Shown here: piece by piece, positions 1 to 6,794 of the stretch
Layout of the letters: each line of letters starts with the position of its first letter
How positions within the stretch are numbered: position 1 is the stretch's first letter
Source of the DNA: Anaerolineales bacterium
GTDB lineage: Bacteria; Chloroflexota; Anaerolineae; Anaerolineales; VGOW01
Reading direction: 5' to 3'
Length of the DNA: 10,943 nucleotides
Assembly (NCBI GenBank): GCA_919901875.1
Contig: CAKKQG010000422.1
Location: 1 to 10,943 of the forward strand
Made by a program: the position numbers and the translations under genes
Notes under the pieces: model-generated
What the model was told of the DNA's origin: nothing
Databases searched by the model: none
Seen by the model: the letters and a program-made list of their open reading frames with translations, nothing else

Positions 1-205
1 CGCCGACTCCGTTTCCGATCTGGTCACCGTTGTCGCGCGCGGCGATGCGTGGTTCCGTTATCGCGCCGAAAATTTTGATCGCGCCAACCCGATCTTGATC
101 AAACGATTGTCAGATCAAAACGTGCCGGTTGTCTCGCTAACCGAAGTGCCGCGCAGTTTAGAAGCGGTGTATTTGCGCGCGGTGGAAGAGGACGAGGCGT
201 CGTAG
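1..205 (+). CDS. ABC transporter ATP-binding protein, C-terminal end (partial)
   Basis: Only the last 67 codons are in the window, read from base 2 to the TAG at 203-205. The peptide ends in the pattern VPVVSLTEVPRSLEAVYLRAV followed by an acidic tail, which is typical of the C-terminal regulatory extension of NatA/CcmA-type ABC ATPases that serve ABC-2 permeases. The Walker A, signature and Walker B motifs would lie upstream of the window and cannot be checked. The gene is 24 nt upstream of, and in the same frame as, the permease that follows, so the two almost certainly form one operon encoding the nucleotide-binding and membrane parts of one exporter. The substrate cannot be told from this fragment. 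Confidence 0.8.
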   Translation, partial: ADSVSDLVTVVARGDAWFRYRAENFDRANPILIKRLSDQNVPVVSLTEVPRSLEAVYLRAVEEDEAS

Positions 206-222
206 GAGGAGATTTAATCTCC
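204..222 (+). promoter_or_regulatory. Shine-Dalgarno buried in a small perfect hairpin
   Basis: AGGAGGAG (204-211) begins inside the stop codon of the ATPase gene and is 18 nt from the permease ATG at 230, which is longer than normal spacing. GGAGAT (208-213) pairs perfectly with ATCTCC (217-222) around a 3-nt loop. The hairpin would hide part of the Shine-Dalgarno and, when folded, shorten the effective distance to the start codon. A ribosome terminating at 203-205 would melt it, so translational coupling of ATPase and permease is a reasonable inference. Confidence 0.5.
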
Positions 223-229
223 GACAATT

Positions 230-1675
230 ATGCAAAACACTTTTATCACCCGCAACGACCTCAAACGCGCATTCGTGATCACCAAACGCGAGATACGCGA
301 CAGCTTCCGCGATTGGCGCATCATGATGCCGATCCTCTTCCTCACCTTGTTCTTCCCGGCGTTGATGAACTTCACGGCGAAAGCGGCTGTGGATTTTGTC
401 TCGGAATACGGTGCGGAGATCATCGGTGAGCGGCTCATCCCGTTTCTGTTGATGATCGTCGGCTTCTTCCCGATCACCGTTTCCATCGTCATCGCTCTTG
501 AGAGTTTCGTCGGCGAGAAAGAACGTCACTCACTTGAGCCTTTGCTCTCATCACCACTCTCCAACATTCAATTGTATCTCGGCAAAGTCTTTGCTTCTAC
601 CATCCCGCCGCTAGCCGCCGCTTACATGGGCATCATTGTGTATCTGGTCGGACTGTACATTAACTTGGGCTGGGTCGCGCCATTGCAACTGCTCATTCAA
701 ATTGTGGTGTTGACCACCGTGCAAGCGACGGTGATGGTCAGCGCGGCAGTGGTCATCTCCACCCAAGTGACCAGCGTGCGCGCGTCGAACTTGCTCTCAT
801 CATTCGTCATCATCCCGATGGCGTTGTTGATTCAGGGCGAGAGCGTGATCATGTTTTGGGCGCGTTACGATGTGCTGTGGGCGATCATCTTCGGTTTGGT
901 TTTTCTCAACATCGTCCTCGTCCGCATGGGCGTTCAACTTTTTAACCGCGAAGAACTATTGGGCAAAGACCTTGATGAGATCAACGTGGTGGCGATGTGG
1001 AAATTTTTCCGCAAAGAGTTCGTCGGCGAGTCGCGCGGATCGCTCATTCGTTGGTATCGTTACGAAGTGACGAAGTCGCTAAAGCGTTTAAGCATCCCGG
1101 CGTTGATGATGATCCTTGTGTTGATCGCCGGTGGCATCATCGGTTACTACCATGCCGCGCTGTATCCACTGCCGCCCGCATTGCTGCAAGATGTGATCAA
1201 CGCTTCATCGGGTTTGCGGGATCGTCTTTCGGATTTTGGTTTCTTCACGACGCAGGGCGTGGGCTTGGTGCTGTATCAAAACGTGCGTGCCAGTTTGATC
1301 GCCGCCGCGTTGGGGATGTTCACCTTCGGTGTGTTGTCGTCTGTTGTTTTGATGCTGCCGCTCTCGCTTGCCGCTTACTTCGCCGGGCAAGCCGCCATTG
1401 CCGGTTATAACCCCCTCTTATTTTTAGCCGCCTTCATTTTGCCGCACGGCATTCTGGAAATTCCAGCGATCATCCTTATCGGCGCGGCGACGATCAACTT
1501 GGGCGCAAGTATCATTGCGCCGCCGAAAGGCAGAACGCTCGGTGATGGTTGGCTTATCGCGCTGACGAACTGGGTCAAGATATTTTTAGGCGTTGCCTTC
1601 CCTCTCCTCATCGGCGCGGCGATCTTGGAAGTGTTCTTGACTCCGACGATTGTGGTGTGGGCGTTGGGGAAGTAG
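230..1675 (+). CDS. ABC-2 type permease fused to a SpoIIM-like (DUF95) membrane domain
   Basis: The protein has 481 residues and two membrane modules. Residues 1-240 look like an ABC-2 permease: a cytoplasmic N-terminus, hydrophobic segments near 31-49, 70-92, 125-145, 152-177, 188-202 and 213-232, and the NatB-type motif G95-EKERHSLEPLLSSPLS just after the second segment. A charged linker (235-288) follows. Residues 289-478 match the SpoIIM/DUF95 pattern: N351 and R353 before a hydrophobic stretch, the hallmark P405-H-G-I-L-E410 loop, and a final helix starting near 448 and ending at a conserved-looking LEVFLTP. Together with the upstream ATPase it probably forms an exporter in the cytoplasmic membrane; the substrate is unknown. 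The SpoIIM part need not imply sporulation, since DUF95 proteins are widespread in non-sporulating bacteria and archaea. The ATG at 230 is the first start after an in-frame TAA at 215-217. Confidence 0.85.
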   Translation: MQNTFITRNDLKRAFVITKREIRDSFRDWRIMMPILFLTLFFPALMNFTAKAAVDFVSEYGAEIIGERLIPFLLMIVGFFPITVSIVIALESFVGEKERHSLEPLLSSPLSNIQLYLGKVFASTIPPLAAAYMGIIVYLVGLYINLGWVAPLQLLIQIVVLTTVQATVMVSAAVVISTQVTSVRASNLLSSFVIIPMALLIQGESVIMFWARYDVLWAIIFGLVFLNIVLVRMGVQLFNREELLGKDLDEINVVAMWKFFRKEFVGESRGSLIRWYRYEVTKSLKRLSIPALMMILVLIAGGIIGYYHAALYPLPPALLQDVINASSGLRDRLSDFGFFTTQGVGLVLYQNVRASLIAAALGMFTFGVLSSVVLMLPLSLAAYFAGQAAIAGYNPLLFLAAFILPHGILEIPAIILIGAATINLGASIIAPPKGRTLGDGWLIALTNWVKIFLGVAFPLLIGAAILEVFLTPTIVVWALGK

Positions 1676-1767
1676 GCAGCGGATTGTGTAGCTGATGTAA
1701 CGGATAAGCGTGTACATCCGCTACACGCGAAGCGGGTAAAACATCCGTTGCCAAAGTCGCTAAACAG

Positions 1768-1796
1768 AAAACGACCTTCATGTTGAAGGTCGTTTT
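1768..1796. terminator. Bidirectional intrinsic terminator
   Basis: AAAACGACCTTCA (1768-1780) and TGAAGGTCGTTTT (1784-1796) form a perfect 13-bp stem with a 3-nt TGT loop. On the + strand the stem runs into a T-rich tail; on the - strand the complementary tail is also T-rich. It sits between the convergent permease (ending 1675) and the 109-aa gene (ending 1818), so it can stop transcription from both sides. The 92 bases between the permease stop and this stem hold only a weak 7-bp inverted repeat (1686-1692 with 1720-1726). Confidence 0.85.
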
Positions 1797-1817
1797 GATT
1801 CTTGTTCAATCGTCGTT

Positions 1818-2147
1818 CTACTTCGCTGACATTCTATGCCCGTTGCGTTTCGCCTGCTCTTTTTTGAGGACTATTTTGGGTTGATGCGGCACGAGCGATA
1901 TGAGTGTGCGTAGTGCGGTATTGACCGCTTTTGAGTCGGGGAAATACGCCAGCACATCAGGCGCAAGCGTCACGGTATTTGTGCCAGCGACGCGTTTCTC
2001 CGTGAATGTGCCGTCTTTTTGATAGACGCGAATCGTGTAACCATTCTCGCGCAATTCCTTGGCGTATTTACCGCGCACGCCGTTTGAGAAATCATATTCA
2101 GGACGCATATCGTCTTCCAAAATATTAGTCAGAAGTTTCTTCTTCAT
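1818..2147 (-). CDS. Small conserved-looking protein with antitoxin-like (ribbon-helix-helix) C-terminal motif
   Basis: The product has 109 residues and no signal peptide or membrane segment. Residues 14-30 (MRPEYDFSNGVRGKYAK) are a motif I recognise from many small uncharacterised proteins of cyanobacteria and Chloroflexota. Residues 35-52 look like a beta hairpin with a Gly turn at D45-G46. Residues 59-85 (VTLAPDVLAYFPDS, then AVNTALRTLISLV) resemble the strand-helix-helix of BrnA/CopG-type ribbon-helix-helix antitoxins, although no toxin gene is adjacent. The tail 91-109 is basic. A GGAG on the - strand (2158-2161), 10 nt before the ATG, fixes the start. It lies 19 nt downstream of the methionine synthase gene and shares its operon. 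A regulatory or antitoxin role is inference from motif shape only. Confidence 0.7.
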   Translation of the reverse strand: MKKKLLTNILEDDMRPEYDFSNGVRGKYAKELRENGYTIRVYQKDGTFTEKRVAGTNTVTLAPDVLAYFPDSKAVNTALRTLISLVPHQPKIVLKKEQAKRNGHRMSAK

Positions 2148-2166
2148 ATTTATTACGCTCCGTAGA

Positions 2167-3198
2167 TCAGATACCCAACTCTTTCCTCACTACCTCCGCC
2201 CCCTTCACTAACGCCTTCAATTTCCCAAGCGCCACTTCGCGCGTGAGCGGAACCATGCCGCAGTTGGTGCAGGGGTAGAGCTTTTCCGGCGCGACATAGT
2301 TGAGGGCTTTGCGGATCGTCGCCGCCACCTCTTCTGCTGTTTCAACTTGATCGCTGGCGACATCAATCGCGCCGACCAGCACATCTTTGCCCTTCAGTAA
2401 TCCAATCAACTCAATCGGCACTTTGGAGTTGTGACATTCGAGTGACACTTGATCGATCTTCGACGCTTGAATTAGTGGAAAGGTCTCCTCGTATTGCCGC
2501 CATTCGGAGCCAAGCGTTTTCTTCCACTCAATGTTCGCTTTGATTCCGTAACCGTAACAAATATGCACGGCGGTCTTGCAGGTGAGTCCTTCTGCCGCGC
2601 GCTCTAATGCTTTCACTCCCCACTCACGCACTTCGTCAAAGAAAACGTTGAAGGCTGGCTCGTCGAACTGAATCACATCCACGCCTGCCGCCGCCAACTC
2701 GCGCGCTTCATCATTTAAAATTTTGGCGAACTCCCACGCCAACTTCTCGCGGCTGTGATAATGATCATCGTAAAGTGTATCCACCATCGTCATCGGACCG
2801 GGCAAAGTGAACTTCACTTTGTGTTTCGTTTCGGCGCGCAGAAATTTTGCGTCGTCTACATATACCGGCTTTTTGCGCGCGACTGCATCAACGACGACCG
2901 GCACCTCGGCGTCGTAACGGTCGCGGATGCGCATGGTTTTCTTTCGCTGAAAATCCACGCCGTCAAGATTCTCGATGAATGTCGTCACAAAATGTCGGCG
3001 CGTTTGTTCGCCGTCGCTGACGATGTCAATGCCGGCGTTCTCTTGATCGCGCAGAGCTAACCGCACCGCGTCGCGTTTGCCTTCGGTCAGGGCATCGCCC
3101 TCAAGTTTCCACGGCGACCATAACTTGGTGGGTTCGGCGAGCCAAGTGGGTTTGGGCAGGCTGCCGGCGATGGTGGTTTGCAGTAGGGGTTGGGTCAT
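2167..3198 (-). CDS. Cobalamin-independent methionine synthase, single-domain MetE-type (MesD-like)
   Basis: The enzyme has 343 residues and corresponds only to the C-terminal catalytic barrel of MetE. It would transfer a methyl group to homocysteine to make methionine in the cytoplasm. The zinc ligands expected from E. coli MetE are all present: H212 and C214 (VHICYGYG), E254 (SLECHN) and C313 (CTNCGM). The substrate-binding D179-E180-P follows IQF. The start AGSLPKP (11-17) and DGEQTR (62-67) are typical of the family. The size and motifs such as TLYDDHY and the paired C310/C313 recall the folate-independent MesD group, which is known to depend on a partner, MesX; no such gene is next to it here. 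The ATG has a GGAG 8 nt upstream and a near-consensus promoter just before it. There is no SAM riboswitch in the short leader. Assignment to MesD rather than another core-MetE group is uncertain. Confidence 0.88.
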   Translation of the reverse strand: MTQPLLQTTIAGSLPKPTWLAEPTKLWSPWKLEGDALTEGKRDAVRLALRDQENAGIDIVSDGEQTRRHFVTTFIENLDGVDFQRKKTMRIRDRYDAEVPVVVDAVARKKPVYVDDAKFLRAETKHKVKFTLPGPMTMVDTLYDDHYHSREKLAWEFAKILNDEARELAAAGVDVIQFDEPAFNVFFDEVREWGVKALERAAEGLTCKTAVHICYGYGIKANIEWKKTLGSEWRQYEETFPLIQASKIDQVSLECHNSKVPIELIGLLKGKDVLVGAIDVASDQVETAEEVAATIRKALNYVAPEKLYPCTNCGMVPLTREVALGKLKALVKGAEVVRKELGI

Positions 3199-3220
3199 TA
3201 GATTTGCTCCATTTGAAATT

Positions 3221-3248
3221 AGTATAGACCAACTTCATCTTGCGTCAA
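3221..3248 (-). promoter_or_regulatory. Sigma-70 type promoter of the methionine synthase operon
   Basis: Read on the - strand, TTGACG (3248-3243) and TATACT (3226-3221) are separated by 16 nt; each matches the sigma-70 consensus at five of six positions. Transcription would begin near 3214, giving a leader of about 16 nt with GGAG at 3210-3207, 8 nt from the ATG at 3198. A leader this short leaves no room for a riboswitch. Confidence 0.6.
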
Positions 3249-3277
3249 CCACTCCACAATTAATTTTCCTCATGCGC

Positions 3278-3297
3278 TATAATCAGTCACACAGGAG
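3278..3297 (+). promoter_or_regulatory. -10 box and Shine-Dalgarno of the hsp20 gene
   Basis: A perfect TATAAT (3278-3283) lies ahead of AGGAG (3293-3297), which is 9 nt from the ATG at 3307. The -35 region (about 3255-3260) does not resemble TTGACA, so an activator or a different sigma factor may be involved. I see no CIRCE element, so HrcA control is not supported by the sequence. This promoter and that of the methionine synthase diverge within 108 nt. Confidence 0.5.
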
Positions 3298-3306
3298 AAA
3301 CAGGTT

Positions 3307-3639
3307 ATGCTTTCCTATTCCACTCGACTGATCTCCATTCGCCACGTTCACTTATGGCGACCACCCACTGATATTTACGAAACCGAAACCCAGTTGGTTG
3401 TGCAAATTGAAATCGCCGGGATGCGCGACGGCGACGTGTCTATTCTTTTGCAAGATCGTCGTCTCACCGTCAGCGGCGTGCGTCATGAGCATGCACGCGA
3501 GCGCCATACTTATCATCAGATGGAGATCAACAGCGGTGAATTTAAGATCGAAATTGAGTTGCCGTTGGCGGTATCCCCTGAGGGGATCAACGCTGAATAC
3601 GAGGACGGGTTTTTGAAAATCGCCATGAGGAAATTCTAG
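3307..3639 (+). CDS. Small heat-shock protein, Hsp20/alpha-crystallin family
   Basis: The product has 110 residues, an ATP-independent holdase that would bind unfolding proteins in the cytoplasm. The alpha-crystallin domain spans about 18-109: it opens with RPPTDIYETE, contains VVQIEIAGM, then a dimerisation-loop region around 58-75, GEFKIEIELP (77-86), and the family signature A96-x-x-x-D100-G-x-L103. The N-terminal arm is only about 17 residues, and the protein stops right after the last strand, so the C-terminal I-x-I/V tail that normally drives oligomer assembly is missing. It may therefore form small oligomers or dimers (inference). An AGGAG 9 nt before the ATG supports the start. lon follows 69 nt downstream on the same strand, so both may respond to proteotoxic stress. 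Confidence 0.9.
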   Translation: MLSYSTRLISIRHVHLWRPPTDIYETETQLVVQIEIAGMRDGDVSILLQDRRLTVSGVRHEHARERHTYHQMEINSGEFKIEIELPLAVSPEGINAEYEDGFLKIAMRKF

Positions 3640-3644
3640 AAAAT

Positions 3645-3704
3645 AGAAGTCAGAGGTCAGAAGTCAGAACGAAACATCCGACCTCCGACCTCCGACCTCT
3701 AACC
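3645..3704. repeat. Convergent heptad-repeat hairpin between hsp20 and lon
   Basis: The left arm is three heptads AGAAGTC, AGAGGTC, AGAAGTC (3645-3665). The right arm is TCCGACC three times followed by TCTAACC (3677-3704). AGAGGTC (3652-3658) pairs perfectly with GACCTCT (3694-3700), and the pairing extends with two A-C mismatches. No T-run follows, so it is not a standard terminator. It ends 4 nt before the annotated lon ATG. The layout is the same as at 8551-8639. Confidence 0.85.
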
Positions 3705-3708
3705 ACAA

Positions 3709-6291
3709 ATGTCCGCTACCAAATGGTATCCGCTTGAAATAAATATGATGAATAGTGATGACGCCTGGAATCATCTGGCGCAAGCGCAGTTCATGCCTAT
3801 CGTGACGCAAGTCGGCGACGTGACTCCGACTCAACCTGAAGGTGAGGGGGAAGCGCAATCGTCCATCCCGGATGTGCTGGCGATCCTGCCCTTGCGCGGC
3901 GTGGTCGTGTATCCGCTTACGGTGGTGCCGCTCACCGTCGGTCAGCCGCGCTCGATGAAATTGGTTGACGACGCCTCGCTCGGTCAGCGCATCATCGGAC
4001 TCGTCACCAGCAAAAATCCTGAACTCGAAAACCCGATGCCCGATGATCTCTATAGCGTTGGCACAGCAGCGCAAGTGTTGCGGCTCATCCGCGCGCCTGA
4101 TGGCACGTTGCGTTTGTTGGTGCAAGGCATTGCCCGATTCAAAATAGACGAGTTCACCGAGACTGAACCGTATCTCAGAGCCCGCGTCAGCCTCACGCCA
4201 GAAAAAGGTGTCGTCGAAGATGACAGCTTAGAAGTTGAAGCGACGACGCGCAGCGTGATCGAACAGTTCCAACGACTCTCGGAACTGGTGCCGTCGATTC
4301 CAAACGAGCTTTTATCGTCGGCGTTGAACGTGGATGATCCGCGCCAACTGGCGTACACCATTGCCACCTTCATCCGCATCACCGTCCCGGACGCGCAACG
4401 ACTGTTGGAGATTGAGGGTGTTCTCGACAAACTTAAAACCCTGCTTGGTTTATTGAGCAAAGAAGTAGAAGTGTTGGAGTTGGGGCGCAAGATTCAACAA
4501 GACGCGCACGGCGAGATCGAAAAAGTTCAGCGCGATTATTTTTTGCGCGAGCAAATGAAAGCCATCCAACGCGAACTCGGTGAACGCGATGAAGGTTCGG
4601 TTGAAGCCGAAGAGTTTCGCAAGAAGATCGAAACGCTGAACTTGCCCGAAGAGGCGAGCAAAGAAGCGGCACGCGAATTGGATCGCCTTGCCAAATTGCC
4701 AAGCTCATCCGCCGAGTACGGAGTCATCCGCACTTATCTCGATTGGATCACGTCATTGCCGTGGAACACGGCGACCACCGACAACTTGGATATTGCTCAC
4801 GCTCGCGCAGTGTTGGATGAAGATCATTATGGATTGAAAGACATTAAAGATCGCATCCTTGAATTTCTTGCCGTGCGCAAATTGCGGCTGGAGCGCAAAG
4901 AGGAACGCGAGAAGACTCAACTGTCGGATCACATTCGCCGCGAGCGCGAAGGCGTGATCTTGTGTTTTGTCGGTCCACCCGGTGTTGGCAAAACATCGTT
5001 GGGTCAATCCATCGCGCGGGCGATGGGGCGCAAGTTTGTGCGTCTCTCGCTGGGCGGTGTGCGCGACGAAGCGGAGATACGCGGCTTCCGCCGCACGTAT
5101 ATTGGCTCGATGCCGGGGCGTGTGATTCAATCACTGCGCCGCACCGAATCCAAAAATCCGGTTTTCATGTTGGATGAAGTGGATAAGCTGGCTTCCGACT
5201 ATCGCGGTGATCCCGCCTCGGCCTTGTTAGAGCTGCTCGACCCCGAACAGAATCGCGAGTTCCGCGATCATTATCTTGATGTGCCATTCGATATGTCGCA
5301 GACGTTGTTTATCACTACGGCGAACTGGTTAGAGACGATTCCGGGTCCGCTTCGAGATCGCATGGAAGTGTTGGAACTTTCCAGCTACACCGAAAACGAA
5401 AAGCTCAACATCGCCAAACATTATCTCGTGCCGCGCCAGATTCGTGAGAACGGCTTGCGCGAGAAAGAAGTGAAATTCGCCGACGACGCCTTGAAGACTA
5501 TTATCCGCAGCTACACGCGCGAAGCCGGTGTGCGCCACATGGAACGGGAAATTGGAAGCATCTGCCGCAAGGTGGCGACCCGCATCACCGAAGGAAAATC
5601 CAAATTGGTGAAGGTGGACGCCGACAATGTGAAAGAGTATCTGGGTCGGGCGAAGTTCTTTTACACCGAAGAAGTTGAAGAGCGAACGTCGCAAGCCGGA
5701 GTGGCGACGGCACTCGCTTGGACTCCCGTCGGCGGCGACATCATGTTCGTCGAAGCGACTCAAATGCCGGGCGGGCGCGGATTCCAATTGACGGGGCAGC
5801 TGGGTGAGGTGATGCAAGAGTCGGCGCGCGCGGCGTTATCCTACGTGCGCTCGAATGCCGAGGAGTTCGGTGTGCCGCAAGAATTTTTTAGCAAGAATGA
5901 TATTCACTTGCATCTGCCGGCAGGTTCTGTTCCCAAAGACGGACCCAGCGCGGGGGTGACGATGGCAACCGCGCTCATCTCGCTTGCCACAGGCAGAGCG
6001 GTGCGCCGCGATGTCGGCATGACCGGCGAGATCACGCTGCGCGGGCAAGTGCTGCCGATAGGCGGAGTCAAAGAAAAAGTTCTCGCCGCGCATCGCGCCG
6101 GACTCAAGACGATCATCTTGCCGCGCCGCAATGAAAAAGATTTGGAAGACGTGCCGCAAGAGATTCGTGACGAAATGAAATTTGTGTTTGCCAATCGCGT
6201 AAATGAAGTGGTGAGCGCGGCGCTGGTTGCCTCGAATGGCAAAAATAAGCGCGCGGTAAAGAAGAAACACAATTCAAAGAAACGAAAGTAA
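3709..6291 (+). CDS. lon: ATP-dependent Lon protease
   Basis: This is a LonA-type protease of 860 residues, a cytoplasmic AAA+ machine that degrades damaged and regulatory proteins. The N-terminal substrate-binding domain (about 55-250) starts at [11 protein letters not shown] coiled helical region follows, with [13 protein letters not shown]. The AAA+ module has Walker A G422-PPGVGKT429 and Walker B V485-FMLDEVDK493. The C-terminal peptidase has the Ser-Lys dyad S747 (PKDGPSAG) and K790 (GGVKEK), 43 residues apart as in E. coli Lon (S679/K722). The last 18 residues are strongly basic ([10 protein letters not shown] at the end), unusual for Lon. The start is uncertain: the ATG at 3709 has no Shine-Dalgarno because the heptad array abuts it, and ATGs at 3745, 3748 and 3793 also precede the conserved domain. 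It probably shares a transcript with hsp20. Confidence 0.97.
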   Translation: MSATKWYPLEINMMNSDDAWNHLAQAQFMPIVTQVGDVTPTQPEGEGEAQSSIPDVLAILPLRGVVVYPLTVVPLTVGQPRSMKLVDDASLGQRIIGLVTSKNPELENPMPDDLYSVGTAAQVLRLIRAPDGTLRLLVQGIARFKIDEFTETEPYLRARVSLTPEKGVVEDDSLEVEATTRSVIEQFQRLSELVPSIPNELLSSALNVDDPRQLAYTIATFIRITVPDAQRLLEIEGVLDKLKTLLGLLSKEVEVLELGRKIQQDAHGEIEKVQRDYFLREQMKAIQRELGERDEGSVEAEEFRKKIETLNLPEEASKEAARELDRLAKLPSSSAEYGVIRTYLDWITSLPWNTATTDNLDIAHARAVLDEDHYGLKDIKDRILEFLAVRKLRLERKEEREKTQLSDHIRREREGVILCFVGPPGVGKTSLGQSIARAMGRKFVRLSLGGVRDEAEIRGFRRTYIGSMPGRVIQSLRRTESKNPVFMLDEVDKLASDYRGDPASALLELLDPEQNREFRDHYLDVPFDMSQTLFITTANWLETIPGPLRDRMEVLELSSYTENEKLNIAKHYLVPRQIRENGLREKEVKFADDALKTIIRSYTREAGVRHMEREIGSICRKVATRITEGKSKLVKVDADNVKEYLGRAKFFYTEEVEERTSQAGVATALAWTPVGGDIMFVEATQMPGGRGFQLTGQLGEVMQESARAALSYVRSNAEEFGVPQEFFSKNDIHLHLPAGSVPKDGPSAGVTMATALISLATGRAVRRDVGMTGEITLRGQVLPIGGVKEKVLAAHRAGLKTIILPRRNEKDLEDVPQEIRDEMKFVFANRVNEVVSAALVASNGKNKRAVKKKHNSKKRK

Positions 6292-6323
6292 AATAGACTG
6301 GACTTACGTAAAAACACGCCAGT

Positions 6324-6408
6324 GTCATTGCGAGGAGCGTTCTTTGCGACGAAGCAATCTCGTGTCGGTAGAGTCTGAGATTGCTTCGCAAAGTGCGCTC
6401 GCAATGAC
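6324..6408. repeat. 85-nt palindromic intergenic element (MITE/REP-like)
   Basis: GTCATTGCGAG (6324-6334) pairs perfectly with CTCGCAATGAC (6398-6408). Inside, CTTTGC (6342-6347) pairs with GCAAAG (6388-6393), and GAAGCAATCTC (6351-6361) with GAGATTGCTTC (6377-6387), leaving a 15-nt loop. The terminal GTCATTGCGAG and inner GAAGCAATCTC words are familiar from dispersed palindromic repeats in many unrelated bacteria. There is no T-run after it. It fills most of the gap between lon and the response-regulator gene; the rest of the gap (6292-6323, 6409-6437) shows no clear promoter. Confidence 0.85.
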
Positions 6409-6437
6409 GGATGGATAGAGACAGGAAATAAACTAAA

Positions 6438-6794
6438 GTGTCCAAAGTATTAATTGTTGACGACGACAAGAACATGGTCTTCTTATTGACCAAACTTTTG
6501 CAGATGGATGGTTATCAGGTGATTAGTGAAGCGCGTCAGGCTGAAGTGTTGAACACCATTCGCCGCGAGAAGCCAAACGTTGTGCTGATGGACGTGCATT
6601 TGGCTGATGGCAATGGTTTAGAAATTCTAATGAGAATCCGCTCTGACCCGGAAATTGGCAAGACGCCGGTGGTGATCGCTTCGGGTGAGGATGTGGCTTA
6701 CAAAGGACAGCAGGGCGGCGCGAATGGTTTCATCCTTAAACCCTATAGCCCCGATGCGCTCGACGCCGTGTTGAAGAAAGCGATGGGTGGCTAG
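6438..6794 (+). CDS. Stand-alone response regulator receiver protein
   Basis: The product is a single CheY-like receiver domain of 118 residues without an output domain. The acidic pocket is D8-D9-D10, the phospho-acceptor is D52 (VVLMDVHL), the switch residue is S82 (VVIASGE) and the conserved lysine is K101 (FILKPYS). All key residues for phosphorylation are present. No histidine kinase is in the window. The start is GTG at 6438 with AGGAA 10 nt upstream; no earlier start fits. The stop codon overlaps the GTG of the PHP gene by one base (TAGTG), so the two are translationally coupled and the receiver probably acts on, or with, the PHP protein (inference from linkage). Confidence 0.92.
   Translation: MSKVLIVDDDKNMVFLLTKLLQMDGYQVISEARQAEVLNTIRREKPNVVLMDVHLADGNGLEILMRIRSDPEIGKTPVVIASGEDVAYKGQQGGANGFILKPYSPDALDAVLKKAMGG

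Noticed and set aside
1676..1767. Regulatory RNA or attachment site downstream of the permease
   Set aside because: There is only a 7-bp inverted repeat with a 27-nt loop and a few short word matches, too weak to call.
3199..3306. SAM or cobalamin riboswitch, or CIRCE heat-shock operator
   Set aside because: The leaders from the visible promoters are too short for a riboswitch, and no TTAGCACTC inverted repeat is present.
3645..3704. CRISPR array or tandem minisatellite
   Set aside because: The repeat units are 7 bp with no unique spacers and there are no cas genes; the two arms face each other as a hairpin.
4753..5130. Long antisense open frames opposite lon, the PHP gene and the permease
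   Set aside because: They lie opposite strongly supported genes, carry no recognisable motif and have low-complexity or atypical composition, so they are shadows.
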